From JALYXI01 sp963716685 (lineage in GTDB: Bacteria; Acidobacteriota; Terriglobia; Bryobacterales; Bryobacteraceae), in assembly GCA_963716685.1 (NCBI GenBank), contig CAVQTR010000003.1, forward strand, positions 1,984,001 to 2,048,000: a stretch of 64,000 nucleotides of DNA, read 5' to 3'. Under the pieces are notes generated by a model. The model saw nothing but the letters and a program-made list of their open reading frames with translations. It was not told the DNA's origin and ran no database searches. The translations under genes and the position numbers were made by a program. Every line of letters begins with the position of its first letter. The first letter of the stretch is position 1. This document shows, one piece after another, positions 46,908-55,209 of the stretch.

Positions 46908-47470
46908 CCGATCGCCTTCAACGCCAGATCCGCGATCGCCTCGGCGTATTCCGGCGAAAGCGGCAAGTGCTTCAGCAGAAGCCGGTAATACATCGGTCCG
47001 TATAACAGATCCAGCAGCAGTTCGGGATCGGCGTGCGCCGGCCACTGCTTCTTCCGCAGCAGCGAAATCCGCGCATCCGCCCGCCGCGGCGCAATCCAAT
47101 AAGTCCACAGCGCCGCGCACACGTCCGGATCGCTCTGCGCCGCTGCCACAATCCCGGCCATCGTGCGGCCTCTCGGCCCCGTCAGCATCCGGTTAAACTC
47201 CTGCATCTGAATCCGGATGTCCCGACGGATGCAGCCCGTGTCGGGGAAGGGAAGTTCAGGAACCACCGCTTCCCGGAAGGCCTCAATCACCACCGCCGCC
47301 TTATTCGGCCACCAGCGGTAAACGGTGGCCTTGCCCACGCCCGCGCGAACGGCAATCGCTTCTACGGTCACGGCGGCAAAGCCCGTTTCGTCCAGCAGCG
47401 CCAGCGCCGCGGCCACGATTCGCTGCCTCGCCGATTCGTCGCGCGGCCGTCCTGCCCGCTTCTCGCCCAT
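46904..47470 (-). CDS. TetR/AcrR-family transcriptional regulator
   Basis: A 188-residue protein. The N-terminal helix-turn-helix (FAAVTVEAIAVRAGVGKATVYRWWPNK, within residues 30-60) is followed by a ligand-binding domain of the TetR_C_11 type. It converges on the aquaglyceroporin gene and lies about 80 bases from yceD on the opposite strand; its target is unknown. Confidence 0.87.
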   Translation of the reverse strand: MGEKRAGRPRDESARQRIVAAALALLDETGFAAVTVEAIAVRAGVGKATVYRWWPNKAAVVIEAFREAVVPELPFPDTGCIRRDIRIQMQEFNRMLTGPRGRTMAGIVAAAQSDPDVCAALWTYWIAPRRADARISLLRKKQWPAHADPELLLDLLYGPMYYRLLLKHLPLSPEYAEAIADLALKAIG

Positions 47471-47528
47471 GCGGCCCTCAGCATATCCTATCGGCGCTGG
47501 TGGGGCTGAACCGTAGCTTCGGGTGAGT

Positions 47529-47534
47529 TATAAT
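47529..47534 (+). promoter_or_regulatory. -10 hexamer that sets the yceD start
   Basis: A perfect TATAAT overlaps a potential ATG at 47533. Transcription should begin near 47541, so that ATG would not be in the message and the next one (47554) is used. The -35 region (CTGAAC, 47506-47511) is weak. Confidence 0.6.
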
Positions 47535-47553
47535 GAACCTTCCGGGATCGGCC

Positions 47554-48081
47554 ATGTTGCTCAGCATTCAAGAGTTGGAAGTAAAGAAGGTTCGCTTTGA
47601 CGGGACCTGGCAGCCGGGCAAGCTCGATTTCTCCGAATCGGGCGTCACCCAGATCACTCCGCTGCACGCGGCGGGTCAGGCGGAAATGCTGGAACATACC
47701 GGAGGCGAGATCCGGGTAACCGGTCAGATTCAGGTCGCCATGGAAGCCGATTGCGACCGCTGCCTCTCGAAAGCGCGCTTTGATATCGATGCGCCAATCG
47801 ATCTTTTCTACGAACCGGCTTCCGCCGTCGAAGGGGAAGATGAAATTGCGATTGATGCCGGACAGGCGGAAATCGGATTTTACGAAGGACCCGGGATAGA
47901 ATTGGAAGATATCTTAAGAGAGCAGGTTCTTTTGATGCTTCCGATGCACCGGCTGTGTGACGAAGCCTGTCAGGGAATTTGCCCCCTCTGCGGCTTGAAC
48001 CGCAACGAATCGCCGTGCCAGTGCAGCGCGGCTCCGGCGGACGACCGCTGGAGTGGACTGAAACAATTTAAAGTGGGTTAA
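47554..48081 (+). CDS. yceD: YceD/DUF177 family protein
   Basis: A 175-residue protein reading MLLSIQELEVKKVRFDG. It has a DCDRCL motif near residue 70 and a C-terminal cysteine cluster, CDEACQGICPLCGLN, then ESPCQC. DUF177 proteins are linked to 23S rRNA accumulation and are co-conserved with rpmF. It lies 22 bases before rpmF, the classical arrangement, followed by plsX. Confidence 0.85.
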   Translation: MLLSIQELEVKKVRFDGTWQPGKLDFSESGVTQITPLHAAGQAEMLEHTGGEIRVTGQIQVAMEADCDRCLSKARFDIDAPIDLFYEPASAVEGEDEIAIDAGQAEIGFYEGPGIELEDILREQVLLMLPMHRLCDEACQGICPLCGLNRNESPCQCSAAPADDRWSGLKQFKVG

Positions 48082-48103
48082 CCACCCGGGAATTTAGAAG
48101 AAG

Positions 48104-48286
48104 ATGCCGAATCCGAAACGTAGACATTCCGCTGCCCGCACGGGCAAGCGCCGCGCGCATGACGCGCTTAAGAAGGTGGGCATGTCCGAATGCCCCAACT
48201 GCCACGAGCCCAAGCTCCCCCACCGCGCCTGCCCCCACTGCGGCCAATACAAGGGCCGCGAAGTCATCGAAGTCGCCGAGCAGTAA
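48104..48286 (+). CDS. rpmF: 50S ribosomal protein L32
   Basis: A 60-residue protein: MPNPKRRHSAARTGKRR and the zinc-binding CPNC/CPHC pairs near residues 30-46. It is part of the yceD-rpmF-plsX arrangement found in many bacteria. Confidence 0.96.
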   Translation: MPNPKRRHSAARTGKRRAHDALKKVGMSECPNCHEPKLPHRACPHCGQYKGREVIEVAEQ

Positions 48287-48307
48287 ATTGCACACCCGAA
48301 CCGGCAC

Positions 48308-49303
48308 ATGCTGACCATAGCGGTCGACGCTTTGGGCGGCGACCATGCGCCTAAACCGGAAGTGGAGGGCGCGATTCGGGCAGCCAGAAGTTTCAATCTG
48401 CAGGTCGCCCTGGTAGGGCAGGAAGACCTGGTTCGCCGGGAACTGGAAAAACACGAGGGCATTCAGGACCTCCCCATTCGCGTGGTCAATGCGAGTGAGC
48501 GCATCACCATGGAAGACAGCCCCGCCAAAGCTGCCCGCTCCAAAAAGGACAGTTCCATGCACGTGGGCTCCCGTCTGGTGGTCAGCGGGGAGGCCCATGG
48601 CTTCGTCTCCGCCGGCAATACCGGGGCCTGCATGGCCATCACCAAGATGGTGCAGGGCAAAATTCGCGGGGTCGATCGGCCCGCTCTCTCCGGCGTCTTT
48701 CCCTCTCTGAGCGGCAAGCCCGTGGTCATGGTGGATGTCGGCGCCAACGTCGATTGCACTCCGGACATGCTCGCTCAGTTCGCAGTCATGGGGGAAATCT
48801 ATTCGCGGGTCGTGCTCCGCATCCCGCGCCCGCGCGTCGGCCTGCTCTCAATCGGTGAGGAGGAGCATAAAGGCAACGAACTTACCCGCGCCGCCACACC
48901 GCTGCTCAAAGCCCTGCCGCTTCATTTCATCGGCAACGTGGAAGGCCGCGACCTCTATTCCGGCATCGTCGACGTGATCGTCTGCGACGGTTTCGTCGGC
49001 AACGTCGCGCTGAAAGTCAGCGAAGGCCTCGCCGAAATGGTAAAAAGCCTGCTCCGTGAGTCGCTCGAGGCCACCATCACCCGCAAAATTGGCTACGTCC
49101 TGTCAAAAGCTGCTTTTACCGATTTCCGCAAGCGCACCGATTACGCGGAATACGGCGGGGCCGCCCTGCTGGGCGTCAAAGGCGTATGCATCATCTGCCA
49201 CGGCCGGTCGGATGCGAATGCCATCAAAAATGCCATTCGTGTTGCCGCCGATTTTTCCAGCGGGAATATAAATGGCCAGATTGAACACGAACTAAAGCAA
49301 TGA
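48308..49303 (+). CDS. plsX: phosphate acyltransferase PlsX
   Basis: A 331-residue enzyme. It starts MLTIAVDALGGDHAP, the standard PlsX N-terminus, and has SAGNTGACMAIT, DVGANVDCTPDML and CDGFVGNVALK. It makes acyl-phosphate from acyl-ACP as the first step to phosphatidic acid. Its stop overlaps the dsbD-like start (ATGA). Confidence 0.95.
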   Translation: MLTIAVDALGGDHAPKPEVEGAIRAARSFNLQVALVGQEDLVRRELEKHEGIQDLPIRVVNASERITMEDSPAKAARSKKDSSMHVGSRLVVSGEAHGFVSAGNTGACMAITKMVQGKIRGVDRPALSGVFPSLSGKPVVMVDVGANVDCTPDMLAQFAVMGEIYSRVVLRIPRPRVGLLSIGEEEHKGNELTRAATPLLKALPLHFIGNVEGRDLYSGIVDVIVCDGFVGNVALKVSEGLAEMVKSLLRESLEATITRKIGYVLSKAAFTDFRKRTDYAEYGGAALLGVKGVCIICHGRSDANAIKNAIRVAADFSSGNINGQIEHELKQ

Positions 49304-51552
49304 AACTTTGCCTGTTGGCGATCTTCGCGGCCGGTCTCGCGCCAGGTCAGACCAGTCACGTCAACTGGACTCTGGAATTCTCACCCGCCGCTGCCAAACC
49401 CGGCACGAACGTAACGGCGAAACTCACCGCCAAAATCGATCCAGGCTGGCACCTCTATTCCATCTCCACCCCGCCGCCGCCGATTCCCACCACCATCAGC
49501 CTCGCTGCCAACCCGGTGTTCACTGTTCAGCGTGTGCTGCAGGGCAAACCGATTCGGAAGCACGATCCCAACTTCGACGCTGATACCGAAACCTTCGAAG
49601 GTGAAGCGATCTTTTATCTCGCCCTTAAGGTTCAGCCCGGCGCGCCCGCAGGCGATACCCAGATCACCGCGCAGCCGCGTTATCAGGTTTGCAGCGCCAC
49701 TTCGTGCATTCCGCCCAGGACCAAACAGGTATTGGCTTCGTTCCGCATCGATCCCGCGGCCACTGCCACCGCGGCCGCCATTCCTTCCGGTTTCTCGGAA
49801 GCCAAACCGGCATCGGGTTCCGCCTCATCCGAAGCCGACCGCACCATCTGGGGCTTTCTCGCCATCGCCTTCGGCTTCGGTCTCGCGTCCATCTTCACGC
49901 CCTGCGTGTTCCCGATGATTCCGATCACGATGTCGTTCTTCCTTAACCAGGAAAACGCCACGCGCCGCCAAACCCTCACGCAGGCCGGACTGTTTTGCTC
50001 TGGAATCGTCGTCTTGTTTGCAGGACTGGGTCTGCTGACCACCTCGCTTCTGGGACCGTTCGGAGTCGTCCAGCTCGGCTCGAATCCCTGGGTCAACGGA
50101 CTGATCTGCCTCATCTTCCTGGTCTTCGGCCTCAGCCTTCTCGGCGCCTTCGAGATTACGATTCCGTCCGCGATCCTCACGAGGCTCGACCGGGCCTCAC
50201 AGGGCGGCGGCGTCGCCGGCACGCTGCTGATGGGTCTGACTTTCTCGCTCGCCAGCTTCGCCTGCGTCGGTCCATTCGTCGGAACGCTGCTCGCCGCTTC
50301 CGCTCAGGGCGGCGGCGCGCGCCCCGCGCTCGGAATGCTGGCCTTCGCCATCGGCCTCGCTCTGCCTTTCTTCCTGCTGGCGCTGTTCCCCGCTTACCTG
50401 AAGAAGCTGCCGCGCAGCGGCGGCTGGCTGGCGCGTGTGAAAGTCGTGATGGGCTTCGTGATTATTGCCGCGATGCTGAAATACCTTGCCGCCATCGATC
50501 AGGTGCTGCGCTGGAATTTCCTGACCCGCGAACGCTTCCTCGCGGCGTGGATTGTGCTCTTCGCCATGGCCGGACTTTATCTGCTGGGCTTCGTTCGCCT
50601 CGAAGGAATCGGGAAAGACGATTCGCTGTCGCTCGGCCGGCTGCTCACCGGCATGGCCTTCGTCATCTTCGCCCTGACGCTCACACCAGGCATGTCCGGC
50701 GGCAAGCTCGGCGAACTCGACGCTTACGTTCCCGTCGCCGAAGATGCCGACCGCGCGCTTTGGCTGAAAGACGATCTCGCCGGCGCGCTGGCCAAAGCCA
50801 AAGCCGAAGGCAAACGCGTCCTCGTAAATTTCACCGGCTACGCCTGCACCAACTGCCACTGGATGAAGGCCAACATGTTCACGCGTCCGGAGATCGCGGG
50901 TCTGCTGAAAGACCTCGTGCTGGTCGATCTCTACACCGACGGTACCGATGCCGCCTCGCAGGCCAACCAGAAACTGGAAGAATCCAAGTTCGGCACCATC
51001 GCCATTCCGTTCTACGTGATCTACGATGGCGACCAGAACGTCATCGCCACCTTCCCCGAACTAACCCGCGATCCGCAGAAGTACGCCGCGTTCCTGAACA
51101 CCCGGTCAACCGCCCAATCCGTGCAGGTGGCCGCCGCTGCGGCCCCGAATTCAGCCGGCGCCGATCTCGACTCCATCCCGCTCACCACCGTTTCGGGCGC
51201 ACCCTTTGACCGCACGGCTCTGAAGGGCAAAGTAGTGGTCGTCGATTTCTGGGCTACGTGGTGCGTTCCCTGCCGCCAGGAAATTCCCGGTTTCAATAAA
51301 CTCAGCGAGAGCGGCATCACCGTGCTTGGTGTCTCGCTCGACGAGGACGGCGCAACCGTCGTCACGCCTTTCCTGAAAGAACATCCGATGAAGTATCCGG
51401 TGGCGCTCGGGCCGCAAAGCATCAACGACCAGTTCCACATCGGCCAGCTGCCCACGACGATCGTTTTCGACCGCTCCGGCAAAGTGGTCCAGCGCTTCGA
51501 AGGTCTCACCGAAGCCGCTCAAATCGAAGCTGCCGCTCACGCAGCCACGTAG
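49300..51552 (+). CDS. dsbD: DsbD-type thiol:disulfide interchange protein with extra C-terminal TlpA domain
   Basis: A 750-residue protein with four parts. A signal peptide is followed by the DsbD alpha domain (CSATSCIPP). The central membrane domain has Cys pairs in FTPCVFPM and SFACVGPFVG and eight or so helices. A gamma thioredoxin-like domain has CTNC (YACTNCHW), and a fused TlpA/ResA domain (about residues 625-750) has WCVPCR. The usual DsbD ends after the gamma domain. It would carry electrons from the cytoplasm to periplasmic thiols, and the TlpA part could reduce apocytochrome CxxCH, filling the CcmG role missing from the ccm cluster. Confidence 0.85.
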   Translation: MKLCLLAIFAAGLAPGQTSHVNWTLEFSPAAAKPGTNVTAKLTAKIDPGWHLYSISTPPPPIPTTISLAANPVFTVQRVLQGKPIRKHDPNFDADTETFEGEAIFYLALKVQPGAPAGDTQITAQPRYQVCSATSCIPPRTKQVLASFRIDPAATATAAAIPSGFSEAKPASGSASSEADRTIWGFLAIAFGFGLASIFTPCVFPMIPITMSFFLNQENATRRQTLTQAGLFCSGIVVLFAGLGLLTTSLLGPFGVVQLGSNPWVNGLICLIFLVFGLSLLGAFEITIPSAILTRLDRASQGGGVAGTLLMGLTFSLASFACVGPFVGTLLAASAQGGGARPALGMLAFAIGLALPFFLLALFPAYLKKLPRSGGWLARVKVVMGFVIIAAMLKYLAAIDQVLRWNFLTRERFLAAWIVLFAMAGLYLLGFVRLEGIGKDDSLSLGRLLTGMAFVIFALTLTPGMSGGKLGELDAYVPVAEDADRALWLKDDLAGALAKAKAEGKRVLVNFTGYACTNCHWMKANMFTRPEIAGLLKDLVLVDLYTDGTDAASQANQKLEESKFGTIAIPFYVIYDGDQNVIATFPELTRDPQKYAAFLNTRSTAQSVQVAAAAAPNSAGADLDSIPLTTVSGAPFDRTALKGKVVVVDFWATWCVPCRQEIPGFNKLSESGITVLGVSLDEDGATVVTPFLKEHPMKYPVALGPQSINDQFHIGQLPTTIVFDRSGKVVQRFEGLTEAAQIEAAAHAAT

Positions 51553-51563
51553 TCCCCATTGCT

Positions 51564-53105
51564 TCAGCAGAGCCGCTCGCGCAGAGCGGCGGCGTGTTCC
51601 TGTATCGCCTGGCGCTTAGCCGGCGCGATGCGCACCAGGTTTCGCAGCTGCATGGTCATCCGCTGGTTGTGCGCCAGCTGCGACTCGTGACGCATCAGAA
51701 AATCCCAGTACAGAGTCGTGAACGGACACGCTCGTTCACCGGTCGATTCGCCCGGATCGTACCGGCATCCCGCGCAGTAGTTACTCATCCGCTGGATGTA
51801 TTTGCCGGAAGCGACATACGGCTTCGATCCCATCACGCCGCCGTCCGCATACTGCGACATGCCGAGAGTATTCGGCAGTTCCACCCATTCCACCGCATCG
51901 AGGTAAATGGCCAGATACCAGCCATGCACCTCGCGCGGCTCGACGCCCAGCAGCAGGCAAAACAGGCCTGTCACCATCAGCCTTTGGATGTGGTGCGCGT
52001 AGCCGTATTTCAGCGTCTGTCCCAGTGCGTCATGCAGACAGTTCATGTCCGTTTCGCCGGTCCAGTAAAACCCCGGCAACTTATGGTGCGCGTCCAGGTG
52101 GTTGCGCTCGATATATTCCGGCATGTAGAGCCAGTAGACGCCGCGCACGTATTCGCGCCATCCCAGAATCTGCCGCACGAACCCTTCGACCGCCTGCAGC
52201 GGCGCATGCCCATCGTGATAAGCCTGCTCCGCCGCGCCGATCACTTCACGCGGATCGAGCAGCTTCAGGTTCATGGACGACGAAAGCCGCGAATGGTAAA
52301 GCCACGGTTGCAGCGTCCACATTGCATCCTGAAACTCGCCGAAGCTGGGCAGCGCGTGCTCGATGAACGAGGCAAGCGCGACCAGAGCATCGGCGCGCGT
52401 TACCGGATAATCGAACGACGCCAGTTCGCCCGGATGATCCGGAAACTCGCGCTCGGTCAGCGCGATGGTTTCCCGCGTGATTGCATCTGGTGGAAAGCTC
52501 CTCATCCAGGAAGAGACTTTGGGACCGTGCTTTCCGAAGCTGCCGCGGTTCTCGGCATCGAAGTTCCACCGTCCGCCAAGCGGCTCGCCTTTCACCATTA
52601 GGTACGAATAGCGCTCGCGCATCTGGCGGTAAAAGAACTCCATGCGCAACTGCTTCCGGCCAGCCGCCCACCTGGCGAAGTCTTCCGTGCTGGCGAGAAA
52701 GTGCCGGTCGGTGCGGATCTCGAGCGGGACGCCGCGATCGGCCGCGGCAGCTTTCAGCTCCTCGCGGACGCGCCATTCGCCGGGTTCGGTGACGATGAGG
52801 CGCTTCGGGCGAAGCCGCTCGACGGCCGCGCGCAGTTCGCCCCCAAAACTGTTGCAGTTGCCCGCGTCATCCAGCTGTCGATACTCAACGCGAATGCCGT
52901 CCGAGCGCAGACCCGCCGCGAAGTGGCGCATGGCAGCGAAAAACAGCGCGATGCGAACCTTGTGACTCCACACCCATGTGGATTCGCCGCGCACTTCGGC
53001 CATCCAAACCGCATCGGCTTTGGCATCGAAGCCATCGAAGCCATCGAAGGCCGAAGCGTCGCGATTCAGCTGATCGCCGAGAACGACAACAAGATTCCGC
53101 AACAC
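51564..53105 (-). CDS. iron-sulfur bacterial cryptochrome/(6-4) photolyase (PhrB-like)
   Basis: A 513-residue protein of the deoxyribodipyrimidine photolyase-related group. It begins MLRNLVVVLGDQLNRD. It has four cysteines in positions matching the 4Fe-4S ligands of PhrB: CLHDALG in the middle, CAGC, and CPFTTLYWDF at the end. FAD-binding residues are expected around LGWREYVRGVYW. The N-terminus contains three copies of a nine-base unit (FDGFD). It converges on the DsbD-TlpA gene and is the last gene of a minus-strand run. Confidence 0.9.
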   Translation of the reverse strand: MLRNLVVVLGDQLNRDASAFDGFDGFDAKADAVWMAEVRGESTWVWSHKVRIALFFAAMRHFAAGLRSDGIRVEYRQLDDAGNCNSFGGELRAAVERLRPKRLIVTEPGEWRVREELKAAAADRGVPLEIRTDRHFLASTEDFARWAAGRKQLRMEFFYRQMRERYSYLMVKGEPLGGRWNFDAENRGSFGKHGPKVSSWMRSFPPDAITRETIALTEREFPDHPGELASFDYPVTRADALVALASFIEHALPSFGEFQDAMWTLQPWLYHSRLSSSMNLKLLDPREVIGAAEQAYHDGHAPLQAVEGFVRQILGWREYVRGVYWLYMPEYIERNHLDAHHKLPGFYWTGETDMNCLHDALGQTLKYGYAHHIQRLMVTGLFCLLLGVEPREVHGWYLAIYLDAVEWVELPNTLGMSQYADGGVMGSKPYVASGKYIQRMSNYCAGCRYDPGESTGERACPFTTLYWDFLMRHESQLAHNQRMTMQLRNLVRIAPAKRQAIQEHAAALRERLC

Positions 53106-53157
53106 CTTTTACCGATGCAGCCGGAAGGCGAGCAGAAAGATTTTGGCGTACCGCGAC

Positions 53158-53370
53158 TTACTCGACGGGTACGCTGGCGCCCTTCGGCGGCTCTGACCGG
53201 CTCATCTTCTCGATGCGTGCGTCCAGCAGGCTGCGCATGCCTTTGAGAAATTCGAGCCTCGAGTTGCGGAAATGTTCAAACGCCGCGCCGGGTCCAACCG
53301 CTTTCGCCATGGCCGTCAGCTGCGGACCCGCGCCCATGCAGAAACACTCGCCTTGTACACGTTCGTCCAT
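53158..53370 (-). CDS. small hypothetical protein following ArsA-like gene
   Basis: A 70-residue protein (MDERVQGECFCMGAG...) with two cysteines in CFC near residues 9-11. Its start lies one base after the ArsA-like stop, with a GAGAGGAC ribosome-binding site inside the previous gene, so it is co-translated. No family is recognised. The C-terminus is charged, ending VPVE. Confidence 0.55.
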   Translation of the reverse strand: MDERVQGECFCMGAGPQLTAMAKAVGPGAAFEHFRNSRLEFLKGMRSLLDARIEKMSRSEPPKGASVPVE

Positions 53371-53371
53371 A

Positions 53372-54559
53372 TCAGTCCTCTCTCATCTCGACGATCAGGT
53401 GCTGGTGCTCCAGCCGCGCTCTGGCCGGCATCAGGCCCGACATGGACGTGGGCAAACCAATATGTCGCCGCAATGTCCCGATCTGGACCACCAGTTCGTC
53501 TCCCTTCTTAAATAATCCCACGTCGCCTTTGATGGCGAAAGGCATGTGCAGCCGCACCTCGTGATGCCCGTCCACTTTTTGAAAGGTATACGGCGCTTCC
53601 TCCCGCGTCACCGCCGCCGGGTCTTCGGTTGCGCTGTACACGTGTCCCGCCAGTTCTTCCAGCCCTTTCATGCCAAGCACTTCGTGCATGAACAGCGGAA
53701 TGCGCCGCACCGGAACGGGCGCGAAATAATCGTCCGTCTCTTTGAGGATCCGCGCCTGTGACTCCCGCCACTCGCTGAACCACGAATCGGTGATGGCGTC
53801 GGGGAGCACGCGGTTTACCAGGATGGAATCAACGGTAAGACCGTGAAGAGAGAAGTAGACGAAGGCGCGCTGGGTTTCTCGCAGCACCATCTTTTCCGGA
53901 TTCGTCACGAGGCGAACGCTGGTGATCTTCGGATTCTCGAGCAGTTCGGCGACGCCGTCTACGCGATTCGCCAGCGCCTGAATGTTTTCGAAGTAGCGAT
54001 CGCCCGGCAGCTCCACCGGCGAGACGCGATTCGCCAGCGGACGCACAGCCTTGATGATGCCGCGCTGCCACGGGAAAATATGCTTCATGTACCACTCGAG
54101 CGTGGTCGGCATGCTGACGAAGCGCAGCGATTCGGCGGTGGGGGCGCAATCCAGCACGATCACGTCGTAGGCGCCGGTGCGCCGGTGCTGGTTCACGTAC
54201 ATCATGGCGCTCAGCTCTTCCATGCCCGGCAGAATCGCGAGCTCTTCGGATTCCACGTCGCCCAGGCCGCTGGTGCGCAGCACGGAAACGATGTAGGTAG
54301 AGATTTCCCGCCAGTGCCGTTTGATCTCCACCTGAATGTTGACTTCGTGGATGGAAAGGGTTGGCGTGATGACGTGCGGCTCGCCCGCTCCGGCATCGAA
54401 CAGGCTGCCTTCGAGGTCAAATGAATCGGCCAGACTGTGCGCCGGATCGACGCTCATCACCAGCGTCCGGTAACCAAGCCGGGAGAGCTGCAGTCCGGTA
54501 GCTGCCGCGATGCTGGTTTTCCCGACACCTCCCTTACCGCTGAACAGCAGAATGCGCAT
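53372..54559 (-). CDS. ArsA/Get3-family ATPase with C-terminal HSP20-like domain
   Basis: A 395-residue protein with a deviant Walker A (GKGGVGKTS, near residues 8-16), SVDPAHSLADSF and VLDCAPTAESLRF. After about 300 residues a beta-rich segment (YTFQKVDGHHEVRLHMPF to the end) matches the ArsA_HSP20-type C-terminal domain. Bacterial ArsA/Get3 relatives of this type are not arsenite pumps in general. Their targets are unknown; tail-anchored or redox roles have been suggested. It lies 41 bases from the divergent cytochrome c gene. Confidence 0.85.
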   Translation of the reverse strand: MRILLFSGKGGVGKTSIAAATGLQLSRLGYRTLVMSVDPAHSLADSFDLEGSLFDAGAGEPHVITPTLSIHEVNIQVEIKRHWREISTYIVSVLRTSGLGDVESEELAILPGMEELSAMMYVNQHRRTGAYDVIVLDCAPTAESLRFVSMPTTLEWYMKHIFPWQRGIIKAVRPLANRVSPVELPGDRYFENIQALANRVDGVAELLENPKITSVRLVTNPEKMVLRETQRAFVYFSLHGLTVDSILVNRVLPDAITDSWFSEWRESQARILKETDDYFAPVPVRRIPLFMHEVLGMKGLEELAGHVYSATEDPAAVTREEAPYTFQKVDGHHEVRLHMPFAIKGDVGLFKKGDELVVQIGTLRRHIGLPTSMSGLMPARARLEHQHLIVEMRED

Positions 54560-54600
54560 CGACCGTCTCCATGTCAGAATTGTAAGCTGAGGAGCTGGAA

Positions 54601-54930
54601 ATGCCGAAACTGAGTTACTGGTTGTGCAGTGGAATCCTGATCGCGGGAGGAGCCGCCATCGCGGCGGACGATAAGAAGGGCGATGCGGCCAAGGGCAAGG
54701 AAGTGTTCGAACAATGCTCCGTTTGCCACAATGCCGACAGCGACGAAAAGAAGATGGGCCCCGGTTTGAAGGGTCTTTTCAGCAAAGCGAAGATGTCGAA
54801 CGGCAAAGCCCCGACCGAGGCGAACGTCCGCGCTAAGATCAACGAGGGCGGCAACGGCATGCCCGGCTACGCCGATATGCTGACGGATACGGAAAAGAAC
54901 GACCTGATTGCGTATTTGAAGACGCTGTAA
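54601..54930 (+). CDS. class I cytochrome c, periplasmic
   Basis: A 109-residue protein with a signal peptide (MPKLSYWLCSGILIAGGAAIAA). The heme motif CSVCH is near residue 39-43 and the likely axial Met lies in NGMPGYADM. GAGGAG seven bases before the ATG is the ribosome-binding site. The protein is a client of the ccm system at 18-25 kb. A perfect stem-loop follows 13 bases after the stop. Confidence 0.9.
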   Translation: MPKLSYWLCSGILIAGGAAIAADDKKGDAAKGKEVFEQCSVCHNADSDEKKMGPGLKGLFSKAKMSNGKAPTEANVRAKINEGGNGMPGYADMLTDTEKNDLIAYLKTL

Positions 54931-54943
54931 TCGGATTTGGAAT

Positions 54944-54969
54944 GCGCTGCCGGTTCGGGCCGGCAGCGC
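54944..54969 (+). terminator. stem-loop after cytochrome c gene
   Basis: Perfect 10-bp arms GCGCTGCCGG (54944-54953) and CCGGCAGCGC (54960-54969) enclose a six-base TTCGGG loop. No T-run follows, so termination would be U-poor or the hairpin could stabilise the transcript 3' end. Confidence 0.5.
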
Positions 54970-55209
54970 GCCTCCCCAGCGAAATGCTGGAGCGGATGCA
55001 TGTCGACAATGGCGACATCCTCTACGCGATCGAAACGATTGAAGCTTGCTTTCTGGATCGCGCAGAACATTCAGGAGCACTAACCCTGTACGTCGCCCTC
55101 CGATTCAGTGTTCCGCGATCGCAGGCAGTTGTGATGATCATTTGCCTTTGGCCCGCGAACTGACCTTCCCGCGCATCTCCCGCCCGCCGGATAGAATGGA
55201 CGCTAATAG

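Noticed and set aside
53023..53050. CRISPR-like or satellite repeat
   Set aside because: Three copies of nine bases in a coding region are a minor tandem repeat, not an array.
54942..55163. 73-residue frame after the cytochrome c gene
   Set aside because: It overlaps the stem-loop, lacks a good ribosome-binding site and has no recognisable composition or motif.
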